The position numbers and the translations under genes were made by a program. DNA of 64,000 bases from the NCBI GenBank assembly GCA_945643635.1, contig CALZFC010000274.1:465501-529500 (forward strand), written 5' to 3'. Position 1 is the first letter of the stretch; each line of letters begins with the position of its first letter. Origin of the DNA: Allodiplogaster sudhausi. Taxonomy: Eukaryota > Nematoda > Chromadorea > Rhabditida > Diplogasteridae. Below the pieces are notes generated by a model, which saw nothing but the letters and a program-made list of their open reading frames with translations, was not told the DNA's origin and did no database searches. Positions 7,804-19,014 of the stretch are shown here, in pieces.

Positions 7804-8930
7804 CTACACGTTGAGCTAAGAAGGCCATCTCAGCTCGACGTCACGTCAAGACAAGAAGGCCATCTCAGCTCCACTTCACGTCAAGCCAAGAAGGCCATCT
7901 CAGCTCGACATCACGTCAAGCCAAGAAGGCCATCTCAGCTCGACGTCACGTCAAGCCAAGAAGGCTATCCCAGCTCGACGTCACGCCAAGCCAAGAAGGC
8001 CATCTCAACTCGACGTCACGTCAAGCTAAGAAGGCCATTCCATGTGTTCGCAAGGAACATCAAAAAATGAGCGGCCAGTCTCACAGGCTAACCAACCGTG
8101 AGGCGGGGCCTGGAATTCGCCGATTAAACCGATTTCTGGGATGCCCATGAACCGGCGCACACTATACTTGACGGCTTTTCGACCAAAATTTTTTTCTCAG
8201 CGGGGCCAATTTTTTTTGTTCTCAGACCTCGGATGAGGAAACTTCTTTTAAATGTCTAATCGTTCAAACATTACTTTTATACAACATTACATAGCTTAAA
8301 AAAACCGCCTTTCTCTGTAGAAAAATGTAGGATAGAGAGAGACACAGCTTCCGAGCTCTCTCTAAATGTTTTACGCTAAATTAAAGACTTGTGATTACAT
8401 ATGGCTGGCTCAACTGCACACAAAGATTAGAAGAGAATATCAGCTCGGAGTGATAGTTTTAATATGCTTCCTTTATTTCAGATTGCTCTAAATGAGCCTG
8501 GCCGCAAAAACTGCAGTTCCAAACGGTCGCAAGGAACCGCAAAAGCTGCAGTTCCAAGCGTTCGCAAGAAACCGCCAAAGCAGCGGTTCCATGCGTTCGC
8601 AAGTAACGGCAAAAAATGAGCGGCCAGGCCCACAGGCGAACCAACCGTGTGGCGGTGCCTTGACTTCGCCCTTTAAACCGATTTCTGGGATGCCCATGAA
8701 CCGGCGCACACTATACTTGACGGCTTTTCGACCAAAAATTTCATACGGCTCCATGTCTTGAATGGCGCTTGGCAACTTGAAAAGCAGCGAGAGAGACACT
8801 TTATCGTTGTACTTTAATTACTTAAGATGCATCAGAAGAACCGCTTTTCTCTGCAGCATCCGACACCATAGAGAGAGGCGGCTCTTTTAAGCTCTCTCTA
8901 TTTTTAATTCTATTTTAAAGAGTTTTTGTG
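7804..8930 (+). repeat. B unit (1.1 kb), copy 1
   Basis: Contents in order: seven 35-bp A repeats (7804-8046); core with ATTAAACCGATTTCTGGG to CGGCTTTTCGA (8123-8182); U spacer with an AGAGAGA...TCTCTCT inverted repeat; acceptor-like CTTTATTTCAG (ending 8486); three 35-bp B repeats (about 8505-8610); a second core; and a hairpin ATAGAGAGAG/CTCTCTCTAT (8868-8877 with 8892-8901). The NF-I-type dyad of this module is decayed here (TTGGCAACTTGAAAA). Confidence 0.9.
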
Positions 8931-10015
8931 GTCAAGCCAAGAAGGCCATCTCAACTCGACGTCACTTCAAGCCAAGAAGGCCATCTCAACTCGACGTCAC
9001 GTCAAGCCAAGAAGGCCATCTCAGCTCGACATCACGTCAAGACAAGAAGGCCATCTCAGCTCGGCGTCACGTCAAGCCAAGAAGGCCATCTCAACTCGAC
9101 GTCACGTCAAGCTAAGAAGGCCATTCCATGTGTTCGCAAGGAACATCAAAAAATGAGCGGCCAGTCTCACAGGCTAACCAACCGTGAGGCGGGGCCTGGA
9201 ATTCGCCGATTAAACCGATTTCTGGGATGCCCATGAACCGGCGCACACTATACTTGACGGCTTTTCGACCAAAATTTTTTTCTCAGCGGGGCCAATTTTT
9301 TTTGTTCTCTGACCTCGGATGAGGAAACTTCTTTTAAATGTCTAATCGTTCAAACATTACTTTTATACAACATTACATAGCTTAAAAAACCGCCTTTCTC
9401 TGTAGAAAAATGTAGGATAGAGAGAGACACAGCTTCCGAGCTCTCTCTAAATGTTTTACGCTAAATTAAAGACTTGTGATTACATATGGCTGGCTCAACT
9501 GCACACAAAGATTAGAAGAGAATATCAGCTCGGAGTGATAGTTTTAATATGCTTCCTTTATTTCAGATTGCTCTAAATGAGCCTGGCCGCAAAAACTGCA
9601 GTTCCAAACGGTCGCAAGGAACCGCAAAAGCTGCAGTTCCAAGCGTTCGCAAGAAACCGCCAAAGCAGCGGTTCCATGCGTTCGCAAGTAACGGCAAAAA
9701 ATGAGCGGCCAGGCCCACAGGCGAACCAACCGTGTGGCGGTGCCTTGACTTCGCCCTTTAAACCGATTTCTGGGATGCCCATGAACCGGCGCACACTATA
9801 CTTGACGGCTTTTCGACCAAAAATTTCATACGGCTCCATGTCTTGAATGGCGCTTGGCAACTTGAAAAGCAGCGAGAGAGACACTTTATCGTTGTACTTT
9901 AATTACTTAAGATGCATCAGAAGAACCGCTTTTCTCTGCAGCATCCGACACCATAGAGAGAGGCGGCTCTTTTAAGCTCTCTCTATTTTTAATTCTATTT
10001 TAAAGAGTTTTTGTG
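8931..10015 (+). repeat. B unit, copy 2 (exact 1,085-bp period)
   Basis: Starts GTCAAGCCAAGAAGGCCATC at 8931, which recurs at 10016. It holds five to six A repeats, and the rest matches copy 1 almost perfectly, including the decayed dyad. Equal identity inside and outside the minisatellites points to recent unequal exchange. Confidence 0.93.
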
Positions 10016-10846
10016 GTCAAGCCAAGAAGGCCATCTCAACTCGACGTCACTTCAAGCCAAGAAGGCCATCTCAACTCGACGTCACGTCAAGCCAAGAAGG
10101 CCATCTCAGCTCGACATCACGTCAAGACAAGAAGGCCATCTCAGCTCGGCGTCACGTCAAGCCAAGAAGGCCATCTCAACTCGACGTCACGTCAAGCTAA
10201 GAAGGCCATTCCATGTGTTCGCAAGGAACATCAAAAAATGAGCGGCCAGTCTCACAGGCTAACCAACCGTGAGGCGGGGCCTGGAATTCGCCGATTAAAC
10301 CGATTTCTGGGATGCCCATGAACCGGCGCACACTATACTTGACGGCTTTTCGACCAAAATTTTTTTCTCAGCGGGGCCAATTTTTTTTGTTCTCTGACCT
10401 CGGATGAGGAAACTTCTTTTAAATGTCTAATCGTTCAAACATTACTTTTATACAACATTACATAGCTTAAAAAACCGCCTTTCTCTGTAGAAAAATGTAG
10501 GATAGAGAGAGACACAGCTTCCGAGCTCTCTCTAAATGTTTTACGCTAAATTAAAGACTTGTGATTACATATGGCTGGCTCAACTGCACACAAAGATTAG
10601 AAGAGAATATCAGCTCGGAGTGATAGTTTTAATATGCTTCCTTTATTTCAGATTGCTCTAAATGAGCCTGGCCGCAAAAACTGCAGTTCCAAGCGTTCGC
10701 AAGGAACCGCAAAAGCTGCAGTTCCAAGCGTTCGCAAGAAACCGCCAAAGCAGCGGTTCCATGCGTTCGCAAGTAACGGCAAAAAATGAGCGGCCAGGCC
10801 CACAGGCGAACCAACCGTGTGGCGGTGCCTTGAATTCGCCGAACGG
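10016..10846 (+). repeat. B unit, copy 3, truncated in the second core
   Basis: Follows the unit as far as GCCTTGAATTCGCCGAA, then switches to A-unit-type sequence AATGCAGAGCCAGGAAGG at about 10848. The first B repeat reads AAGCGTTCG instead of AAACGGTCG, which marks this copy and its duplicate at 15590-16420. Confidence 0.9.
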
Positions 10847-11052
10847 AATGCAGAGCCAGGAAGGCAGACCCAAGAGTGAGGAGCTACCTCAAACTTGGGT
10901 AACTAAACCGGCGTTTGAAAGAAAGCGCTGGATGCCTATGAATTTGCGCAACCTACACTTGCCGAGTTTTCGAAGGGAGTTCATGATGCTGAGTGTGCGT
11001 ACTTGGAATGCTGGCAAAGTGCCAAAAAATTATTATTTTAAGAGTTTCACTG
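10847..11052 (+). repeat. A-type core fused to B unit, with N5 hairpin
   Basis: TGAGG-AGCTA-CCTCA (10877-10891) forms a perfect 5-bp stem with 5-nt loop before ACTAAACCGG and the core GGATGCCTATGAATTTGCGC...CTTGCCGAGTTTTCG. GCTGGCAAAGTGCCAAA downstream is a one-mismatch version of the TTGGC-N5-GCCAA dyad. Confidence 0.75.
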
Positions 11053-11515
11053 CTTTAAAGGTTACATAAAATTACAAAAAAAATCAGAGAGTAAGAGTAG
11101 AGTGTGAGAGACATGATAGAACTGTCTCTCTCTCTTTCTCTCTCTCTATGTCGTCTCTCTCTCTCTTTCTTTCTAAGTGAACAGGCTACTTCAGGACTTG
11201 ATCGTGTACTTGTAAGTGTCTGTGAGAACGCTCAACGTGAATTATATACATCTCTCTGTAGCTCATTACAAAGCTCTTACTTTGTACAATTCACTGGTAT
11301 AGAGAGAGAGTCAACTTTCGGTCTCTTTGTAAGTGTTTTAATGTGTTTTAATGGAAAGACACACATATGTTGACATCGTGCTAAAAACTTTAAATGGCTT
11401 GTGAATGCGTTCAATGGCCACGAAAAAATGCAGATTTTTGCAGAGAGACAGAGGAATACAAGAGGAAGACAGAGAAATAGAGAGAGAGTGGAAAAGTAAG
11501 TTGTAAGTGTATGTA
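11053..11515 (+). other. CT/GA exon-like cassette, third subtype
   Basis: Has GTGTGAGAG, a shorter CT tract, AAGTGAACAG before segment 1 (GGCTACTTC...) and intact GTAAGT donors after all three segments. The dyad between segments 2 and 3 is lost (TTGACATCGTGCTAA). This subtype pairs consistently with type c promoter-like cassettes downstream (11540, 17114, 26910). Confidence 0.5.
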
Positions 11516-11539
11516 TTTAATGTATTTCATTTGTTTGGC

Positions 11540-11941
11540 TGTATGTTTGCAAGAGGTGCGAAGTGGTCGACGGAGGTGCGAAGTGAGAGTCGACGTCTGT
11601 TTTTCTCTGCCAACGCTATCTCGCCTTTTCGCGCCTGTGACTTTTTTTCTCTAACCTCTCAAAAACGCACCTATAACGGGCTGTTTTCGTCGAGGGGCGG
11701 AGCTAAGCGACTGTTTCGTTGTCTAACCTCCGTGTTTTGCGAGCAGCCTCGGCGATCTCGCGTGTCGCAGCCTCGGCGATCTTGTTTTTCTTTTCTCTGC
11801 TCGTCTAATCTCTCAATGCATAGTGATTCTCGTCGCTTTCTCTCGCTCTCATGCTTGCTCTCCTCTATTTCTCCCATGCAATTTGCTCCGAGATACACTT
11901 CAGCTTGGGAACTATCTAGAGGAACTAGTTAACTAAGTTGC
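11540..11941 (+). promoter_or_regulatory. Type c GC-rich cassette and hub
   Basis: GGTGCGAAGTGGTCGACGG leads into CT-rich DNA, then ACGGGCTG, GTCGAGGGGCGGAGC (GC box), and repeated CCTCGGCGATC phrases, ending at the TAGTTAACTA hub. Unlike type b it has no paired CCAAT boxes. The 141-codon open frame over it is composition-driven and carries no recognisable domain. Confidence 0.35.
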
Positions 11942-12400
11942 TCTTTTTTCTTTTTAATTATGGAACTTGGGAACTCTAAAAACCAAGGAACACTTAAAAT
12001 CTTTTTTTCCCGAATTTTTGGAATTTTTTGAGGCCTTTTAGCTGTTAGAAGCTACTTTAAAGCTCTCTGGACTTTGGGAACTATGCTCCTTTAAAGGCAA
12101 AATTTTCCTGATATTTATGGTGCTGTTGTCTAAATTTTCTAATAAGCTAAGGTTCTAAGTGCTTTACAAAGCTCTATTGCAAAGTGCTCTTCTTATCATG
12201 TGTTCTAAGTGCTACTATAGAAATCTTCAAATTTTTCTGGTCATTTTGAGCAATCAACTATGTTTCTGCGATAAAAATGAAGCAAGATACAAAGAAATTG
12301 CCTTTCCCGAAACCACTACACGTTGAGCTAAGAAGGCCATCTCAGCTCGACGTCACGTCAAGACAAGAAGGCCATCTCAGCTCCACTTCACGTCAAGCCA
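11942..12400 (+). repeat. N module and broken A minisatellite at duplication junction
   Basis: Repeats the N module of 7426 and two A repeats, then ends within CACTTCACGTCAAGCCA at 12400, where foldback DNA (TCCATCGTGAGCGCG) begins. Without the duplication the array would continue as at 17974. Confidence 0.9.
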
Positions 12401-12972
12401 TCCATCGTGAGCGCGAAGTACAACAGCCCTCTCTGCATGTATCCACTTTTGCATAACAGAAGTTCACACATGTTGATAGATGTTGAAGATTTTCGACTTT
12501 TTTTGTTCAAAACATTTTTAAACTCTGAATTGAAAAAAAATACAACAAAGAATATATACATACATACATACAAATTAGGATAATTTAAATTTAAAGAATG
12601 TTTGCATTGGCAAAGTGCATTATCATTCTGATAACGCAAGAAAAGCAAATGATGTTCTTTAAACATTCGAAAATGCATTAATACAAAAAGGGAAAAAAAG
12701 TTGTACCGAAAGGGTATCGAACTCGCGCCCAAAAATTTTCATGACGGCTCACTATCCACTAGGCCACAACTCGTTATTAAAAAACTTAAAATAATTTCTA
12801 ACAACGCTATTTTACAAGCAGCAAAACTTTTATGAAACTTTAAAGGGTTATAACTTTTTTTGTATATCGATTCAGCTGTTTATTATTCGATTCCGCATCT
12901 ATTTATGACCTCTTTTAACGATGGACCAAAAACTATTAATTTTGGTTTCCAGGGTTTCTGACCATTCCCTGG
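12401..12972 (-). mobile_element. Foldback element remnant (right half)
   Basis: Duplicate of 5744-6315: right arm plus a small part of the centre, with no left arm. It holds a third tRNA-like sequence on the minus strand at 12700-12770 and ends CCATTCCCTGG, followed by TAAGCTGC. It was created by the segmental duplication, not by transposition. Confidence 0.9.
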
Positions 12973-13377
12973 TAAGCTGCACATCGTCATTTTACAATTA
13001 ATAAAAAAACCATTAAAAAAGGCCTATCCCGGCTCCACTGCACGTAGAGCTAAGAAGGCCATCTCAGCTCGACGGCACGCCGAGCCAAGACGGCCAACTC
13101 AGCTCAACTTAATGCAGAGCCAGGACGGCGGAGTCAAGTTGAGGAGCAACCTCAAGCTTGGGAAATTAAACCGACTTTGGACGAAAACGCTGGATGCCTA
13201 TGAATTTGCGCAACCTACACTTGCCGAGTTTTCAAAGGGAGTTAATGATGCTGGGTATGCGTACTTGGAATGTTGGCTAAGTGCCAAAAAAAATTTTATT
13301 TTGAGAGTTTTACTGCTTTAAAGGATACATAAAATTACAAAAAAAATCAGAGAGTAAGAGTAGAGTGGGAGAGACAT

Positions 13378-13420
<43 letters not shown>

Positions 13421-14462
13421 AAGTCGTCTCTCTCTCTCTTTCTTTTAATGTGAACAGGCTTCTTCAGGACTTGATCGTTTGCTTGTAAGTGTCTGTGAGA
13501 ACGCTCAACATGAATTATATACATCTCTCTGTAGCTCATTAGAAAGCTCTTACTTTGTACAATTCACTGGTATAGAGAGAGAGTTAACTTTCGGTCTCTT
13601 TGTAAGTGTTTTAATGTGTTTTAATCGGAAAAAAATGCGTAAACGCACACATGTTGGCATTGTGCCAAAAACTTTAAATGACTTGTGAATGCGTTCAATG
13701 GCCACAAAAAAATGCAGATTTTTGCAGAGAGACAGAGGAATACGAGAGGAAGAGAGAGAAATAGAGAGAGAGTGGAAAAGTAAGTTGTAAGTGTATATAT
13801 TTAATGTTTTTCATGTGTTTGGCTGTATGTTTGCAAGAGGTGCGAAGTGGTCGTGCGAAGGGGGAAGGGGCCTAGGCCTGAGAGCTCGCTCGGTATTGGT
13901 CGAATTCTGAAATTGGCCAATGAGCGAGGGGGGCGGAGTTTCTTTCTATGTCTGCTCTCTTCGAGCATAGCGCTATTTCGCTATTTTCGCACTTCTTCGA
14001 GGACGCTCATCGCTTTGTGTGCTATCTCGCTGTTCCAGACACGTTAGCTCTTTTGCTCTAAGGAGGGGAAACTAGTTAACTAAGTTGCTCTTTTTTCTTT
14101 TTAATTATGGAACTTGGGAACTCTAAAAACCAAGGAACACTTAAAATCTTTTTTTCCCGAATTTTTGGAATTTTTTGAGGCCTTTTAGCTGTTAGAAGCT
14201 ACTTTAAAGCTCTCTGGACTTTGGGAACTATGCTCCTTTAAAGGCAAAATTTTCCTGATATTTATGGTGCTGTTGTCTAAATTTTCTAATAAGCTAAGGT
14301 TCTAAGTGCTTTACAAAGCTCTATTGCAAAGTGCTCTTCTTATCATGTGTTCTAAGTGCTACTATAGAAATCTTCAAATTTTTCTGGTCATTTTGAGCAA
14401 TCAACTATGTTTCTGCGATAAAAATGAAGCAAGATACAAAGAAATTGCCTTTCCCGAAACCA
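12973..14462 (+). repeat. Duplicate of A tail, CT/GA cassette, type b cassette and N module
   Basis: Contains the A-type 3' part with hairpin TTGAGG-AGCAA-CCTCAA, the CT/GA cassette from 13316 (CT tract longer by about 2 bp than its parent), the CCAAT/GC cassette 13837-14044, the hub near 14073 and the N module. All exon-like boundaries are intact. No gene is seen. Confidence 0.9.
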
Positions 14463-15589
14463 CTACACGTTGAGCTAAGAAGGCCATCTCAGCTCGACGT
14501 CACGTCAAGACAAGAAGGCCATCTCAGCTCCACTTCACGTCAAGCCAAGAAGGCCATCTCAGCTCGACATCACGTCAAGCCAAGAAGGCCATCTCAGCTC
14601 GACGTCACGTCAAGCCAAGAAGGCTATCCCAGCTCGACGTCACGCCAAGCCAAGAAGGCCATCTCAACTCGACGTCACGTCAAGCTAAGAAGGCCATTCC
14701 ATGTGTTCGCAAGGAACATCAAAAAATGAGCGGCCAGTCTCACAGGCTAACCAACCGTGAGGCGGGGCCTGGAATTCGCCGATTAAACCGATTTCTGGGA
14801 TGCCCATGAACCGGCGCACACTATACTTGACGGCTTTTCGACCAAAATTTTTTTCTCAGCGGGGCCAATTTTTTTTGTTCTCAGACCTCGGATGAGGAAA
14901 CTTCTTTTAAATGTCTAATCGTTCAAACATTACTTTTATACAACATTACATAGCTTAAAAAAACCGCCTTTCTCTGTAGAAAAATGTAGGATAGAGAGAG
15001 ACACAGCTTCCGAGCTCTCTCTAAATGTTTTACGCTAAATTAAAGACTTGTGATTACATATGGCTGGCTCAACTGCACACAAAGATTAGAAGAGAATATC
15101 AGCTCGGAGTGATAGTTTTAATATGCTTCCTTTATTTCAGATTGCTCTAAATGAGCCTGGCCGCAAAAACTGCAGTTCCAAACGGTCGCAAGGAACCGCA
15201 AAAGCTGCAGTTCCAAGCGTTCGCAAGAAACCGCCAAAGCAGCGGTTCCATGCGTTCGCAAGTAACGGCAAAAAATGAGCGGCCAGGCCCACAGGCGAAC
15301 CAACCGTGTGGCGGTGCCTTGACTTCGCCCTTTAAACCGATTTCTGGGATGCCCATGAACCGGCGCACACTATACTTGACGGCTTTTCGACCAAAAATTT
15401 CATACGGCTCCATGTCTTGAATGGCGCTTGGCAACTTGAAAAGCAGCGAGAGAGACACTTTATCGTTGTACTTTAATTACTTAAGATGCATCAGAAGAAC
15501 CGCTTTTCTCTGCAGCATCCGACACCATAGAGAGAGGCGGCTCTTTTAAGCTCTCTCTATTTTTAATTCTATTTTAAAGAGTTTTTGTG
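14463..15589 (+). repeat. B unit in duplication copy 2, first
   Basis: Copy of 7804-8930 with the same seven A repeats, three B repeats and two cores; differences are at single bases only. Confidence 0.92.
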
Positions 15590-16420
15590 GTCAAGCCAAG
15601 AAGGCCATCTCAACTCGACGTCACTTCAAGCCAAGAAGGCCATCTCAACTCGACGTCACGTCAAGCCAAGAAGGCCATCTCAGCTCGACATCACGTCAAG
15701 ACAAGAAGGCCATCTCAGCTCGGCGTCACGTCAAGCCAAGAAGGCCATCTCAACTCGACGTCACGTCAAGCTAAGAAGGCCATTCCATGTGTTCGCAAGG
15801 AACATCAAAAAATGAGCGGCCAGTCTCACAGGCTAACCAACCGTGAGGCGGGGCCTGGAATTCGCCGATTAAACCGATTTCTGGGATGCCCATGAACCGG
15901 CGCACACTATACTTGACGGCTTTTCGACCAAAATTTTTTTCTCAGCGGGGCCAATTTTTTTTGTTCTCTGACCTCGGATGAGGAAACTTCTTTTAAATGT
16001 CTAATCGTTCAAACATTACTTTTATACAACATTACATAGCTTAAAAAACCGCCTTTCTCTGTAGAAAAATGTAGGATAGAGAGAGACACAGCTTCCGAGC
16101 TCTCTCTAAATGTTTTACGCTAAATTAAAGACTTGTGATTACATATGGCTGGCTCAACTGCACACAAAGATTAGAAGAGAATATCAGCTCGGAGTGATAG
16201 TTTTAATATGCTTCCTTTATTTCAGATTGCTCTAAATGAGCCTGGCCGCAAAAACTGCAGTTCCAAGCGTTCGCAAGGAACCGCAAAAGCTGCAGTTCCA
16301 AGCGTTCGCAAGAAACCGCCAAAGCAGCGGTTCCATGCGTTCGCAAGTAACGGCAAAAAATGAGCGGCCAGGCCCACAGGCGAACCAACCGTGTGGCGGT
16401 GCCTTGAATTCGCCGAACGG
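15590..16420 (+). repeat. B unit in duplication copy 2, second (marker type)
   Basis: Carries the AAGCGTTCG first B repeat and the fusion to A-type core that mark 10016-10846. The unit corresponding to 8931-10015 is thus the one lost or gained between the duplicates. Confidence 0.92.
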
Positions 16421-17888
16421 AATGCAGAGCCAGGAAGGCAGACCCAAGAGTGAGGAGCTACCTCAAACTTGGGTAACTAAACCGGCGTTTGAAAGAAAGC
16501 GCTGGATGCCTATGAATTTGCGCAACCTACACTTGCCGAGTTTTCGAAGGGAGTTCATGATGCTGAGTGTGCGTACTTGGAATGCTGGCAAAGTGCCAAA
16601 AAATTATTATTTTAAGAGTTTCACTGCTTTAAAGGTTACATAAAATTACAAAAAAAATCAGAGAGTAAGAGTAGAGTGTGAGAGACATGATAGAACTGTC
16701 TCTCTCTCTTTCTCTCTCTCTATGTCGTCTCTCTCTCTCTTTCTTTCTAAGTGAACAGGCTACTTCAGGACTTGATCGTGTACTTGTAAGTGTCTGTGAG
16801 AACGCTCAACGTGAATTATATACATCTCTCTGTAGCTCATTACAAAGCTCTTACTTTGTACAATTCACTGGTATAGAGAGAGAGTCAACTTTCGGTCTCT
16901 TTGTAAGTGTTTTAATGTGTTTTAATGGAAAGACACACATATGTTGACATCGTGCTAAAAACTTTAAATGGCTTGTGAATGCGTTCAATGGCCACGAAAA
17001 AATGCAGATTTTTGCAGAGAGACAGAGGAATACAAGAGGAAGACAGAGAAATAGAGAGAGAGTGGAAAAGTAAGTTGTAAGTGTATGTATTTAATGTATT
17101 TCATTTGTTTGGCTGTATGTTTGCAAGAGGTGCGAAGTGGTCGACGGAGGTGCGAAGTGAGAGTCGACGTCTGTTTTTCTCTGCCAACGCTATCTCGCCT
17201 TTTCGCGCCTGTGACTTTTTTTCTCTAACCTCTCAAAAACGCACCTATAACGGGCTGTTTTCGTCGAGGGGCGGAGCTAAGCGACTGTTTCGTTGTCTAA
17301 CCTCCGTGTTTTGCGAGCAGCCTCGGCGATCTCGCGTGTCGCAGCCTCGGCGATCTTGTTTTTCTTTTCTCTGCTCGTCTAATCTCTCAATGCATAGTGA
17401 TTCTCGTCGCTTTCTCTCGCTCTCATGCTTGCTCTCCTCTATTTCTCCCATGCAATTTGCTCCGAGATACACTTCAGCTTGGGAACTATCTAGAGGAACT
17501 AGTTAACTAAGTTGCTCTTTTTTCTTTTTAATTATGGAACTTGGGAACTCTAAAAACCAAGGAACACTTAAAATCTTTTTTTCCCGAATTTTTGGAATTT
17601 TTTGAGGCCTTTTAGCTGTTAGAAGCTACTTTAAAGCTCTCTGGACTTTGGAACTATGCTCCTTTAAAGGCAAAATTTTCCTGATATTTATGGTGCTGTT
17701 GTCTAAATTTTCTAATAAGCTAAGGTTCTAAGTGCTTTACAAAGCTCTATTGCAAAGTGCTCTTCTTATCATGTGTTCTAAGTGCTACTATAGAAATCTT
17801 CAAATTTTTCTGGTCATTTTGAGCAATCAACTATGTTTCTGCGATAAAAATGAAGCAAGATACAAAGAAATTGCCTTTCCCGAAACCA
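16421..17888 (+). repeat. Duplicate of hybrid core, CT/GA cassette, type c cassette and N module
   Basis: Matches 10847-12316. The CT/GA cassette starts at 16627 with exon-like segments intact, the GC-rich cassette spans 17114-17499, the hub is near 17503 and the N module follows. Confidence 0.9.
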
Positions 17889-19014
17889 CTACACGTTGAG
17901 CTAAGAAGGCCATCTCAGCTCGACGTCACGTCAAGACAAGAAGGCCATCTCAGCTCCACTTCACGTCAAGCCAAGAAGGCCATCTCAGCTCGACATCACG
18001 TCAAGCCAAGAAGGCCATCTCAGCTCGACGTCACGTCAAGCCAAGAAGGCTATCCCAGCTCGACGTCACGCCAAGCCAAGAAGGCCAGCTCAGCTCAAAG
18101 TCACGTCAAACCAAGAAGGCCATTCCATGTTTTCGCAAGGAAGAGCAAAAAATGAGCGGCCAGGCTCAGAGGCTAACCAACCGTGAGGCGGTGCCTGGAA
18201 TTCGCCGATTAAACCGATTTCTGGGATGCCCATGAACCGGCGCACACTATACTTGACGGCTTTTCGACCAAAATTTTTTTCTCAGCGGGGCCAATTTTTT
18301 TTGTTCTCAGACTTCAGATGAGGAAACTTCTTTTAAATGTCTAATCGTTCAGACTTACTTTTATACAACATTACATAGCTTAAAAAAACCGCCTTTCTCT
18401 GTAGAAAAATGTAGGATAGAGAGAGACACAGCTTCCGAGCTCTCTCTAAATGTTTTACGCTAAATTAAAGACTTGTGATTACATATGGCTGGCTCAACTG
18501 CACACAAAGATTAGAAGAGAATATCAGCTCGGAGTGATAGTTTTAATATGCTTCCTTTATTTCAGATTGCTCTAAATGAGCCTGGCCGCAAAAACTGCAG
18601 TTCCAAACGGTCGCAAGGAACCGCAAAAGCTGCAGTTCCAAGCGTTCGCAAGAAACCGCCAAAGCAGCGGTTCCATGCGTTCGCAAGTAACGGCAAAAAA
18701 TGAGCGGCCAGGCCCACAGGCGAACCAACCGTGTGGCGGTGCCTTGACTTCGCCCTTTAAACCGATTTCTGGGATGCCCATGAACCGGCGCACACTATAC
18801 TTGACGGCTTTTCGACCAAAAATTTCATACGGCTCCATGTCTTGAATGGCGCTTGGCAACTTGAAAAGCAGCGAGAGAGACACTTTATCGTTGTACTTTA
18901 ATTACTTAAGATGCATCAGAAGAACCGCTTTTCTCTGCAGCATCCGACACCATAGAGAGAGGCGGCTCTTTTAAGCTCTCTCTATTTTTAATTCTATTTT
19001 AAAGAGTTTTTGTG
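17889..19014 (+). repeat. B unit, third block, first
   Basis: Same plan as 7804-8930, but the last A repeats have changed (GCCAGCTCAGCTCAAAGTC) and the core lead reads TTTTCGCAAGGAAGAGC with GGCGGTGCC for GGCGGGGCC. It thus predates the homogenised duplicates. CTTTATTTCAG ends at about 18570. Confidence 0.88.

Larger units (their letters stand above)
5744..12400 (+). repeat. 6.66-kb segmental tandem duplication, copy 1
   Basis: Begins inside the centre/right-arm boundary of the foldback element and ends inside a 35-bp A minisatellite. Sequence from 12401 onward repeats 5744 onward at an offset of 6,657-6,659 bp, almost base for base. The junction at 12399-12400 shows only a two-base CA overlap between the two parents. 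Confidence 0.93.
12401..17973 (+). repeat. 6.66-kb segmental duplication, copy 2 (short by one B unit)
   Basis: Repeats 5744-12400 but contains only two B units. The offset to copy 1 is 6,657-6,659 bp until about 16200, then 5,574 bp, a drop of exactly 1,085 bp. A 1-bp deletion (CTTTGGAACT near 17648) lowers it to 5,573. Copy number has therefore changed since the duplication. Confidence 0.93.

Noticed and set aside
7804..8046. CRISPR array
   Set aside because: Direct repeats are contiguous, without unique spacers, and the surroundings are eukaryotic-like repeats without cas genes.
7765..8070. Repeated open frames of about 76-113 codons over A minisatellites
   Set aside because: They arise because the 35-bp repeat lacks stops in several frames; overlapping frames read the same residues, and copies differ by frame rather than by synonymous change.
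11507..11932. 141-codon frame over the type c cassette
   Set aside because: Ser/Arg/Phe/Leu-rich composition follows the CT-rich DNA, the minus strand is open too, and the 19.8-kb copy is broken.
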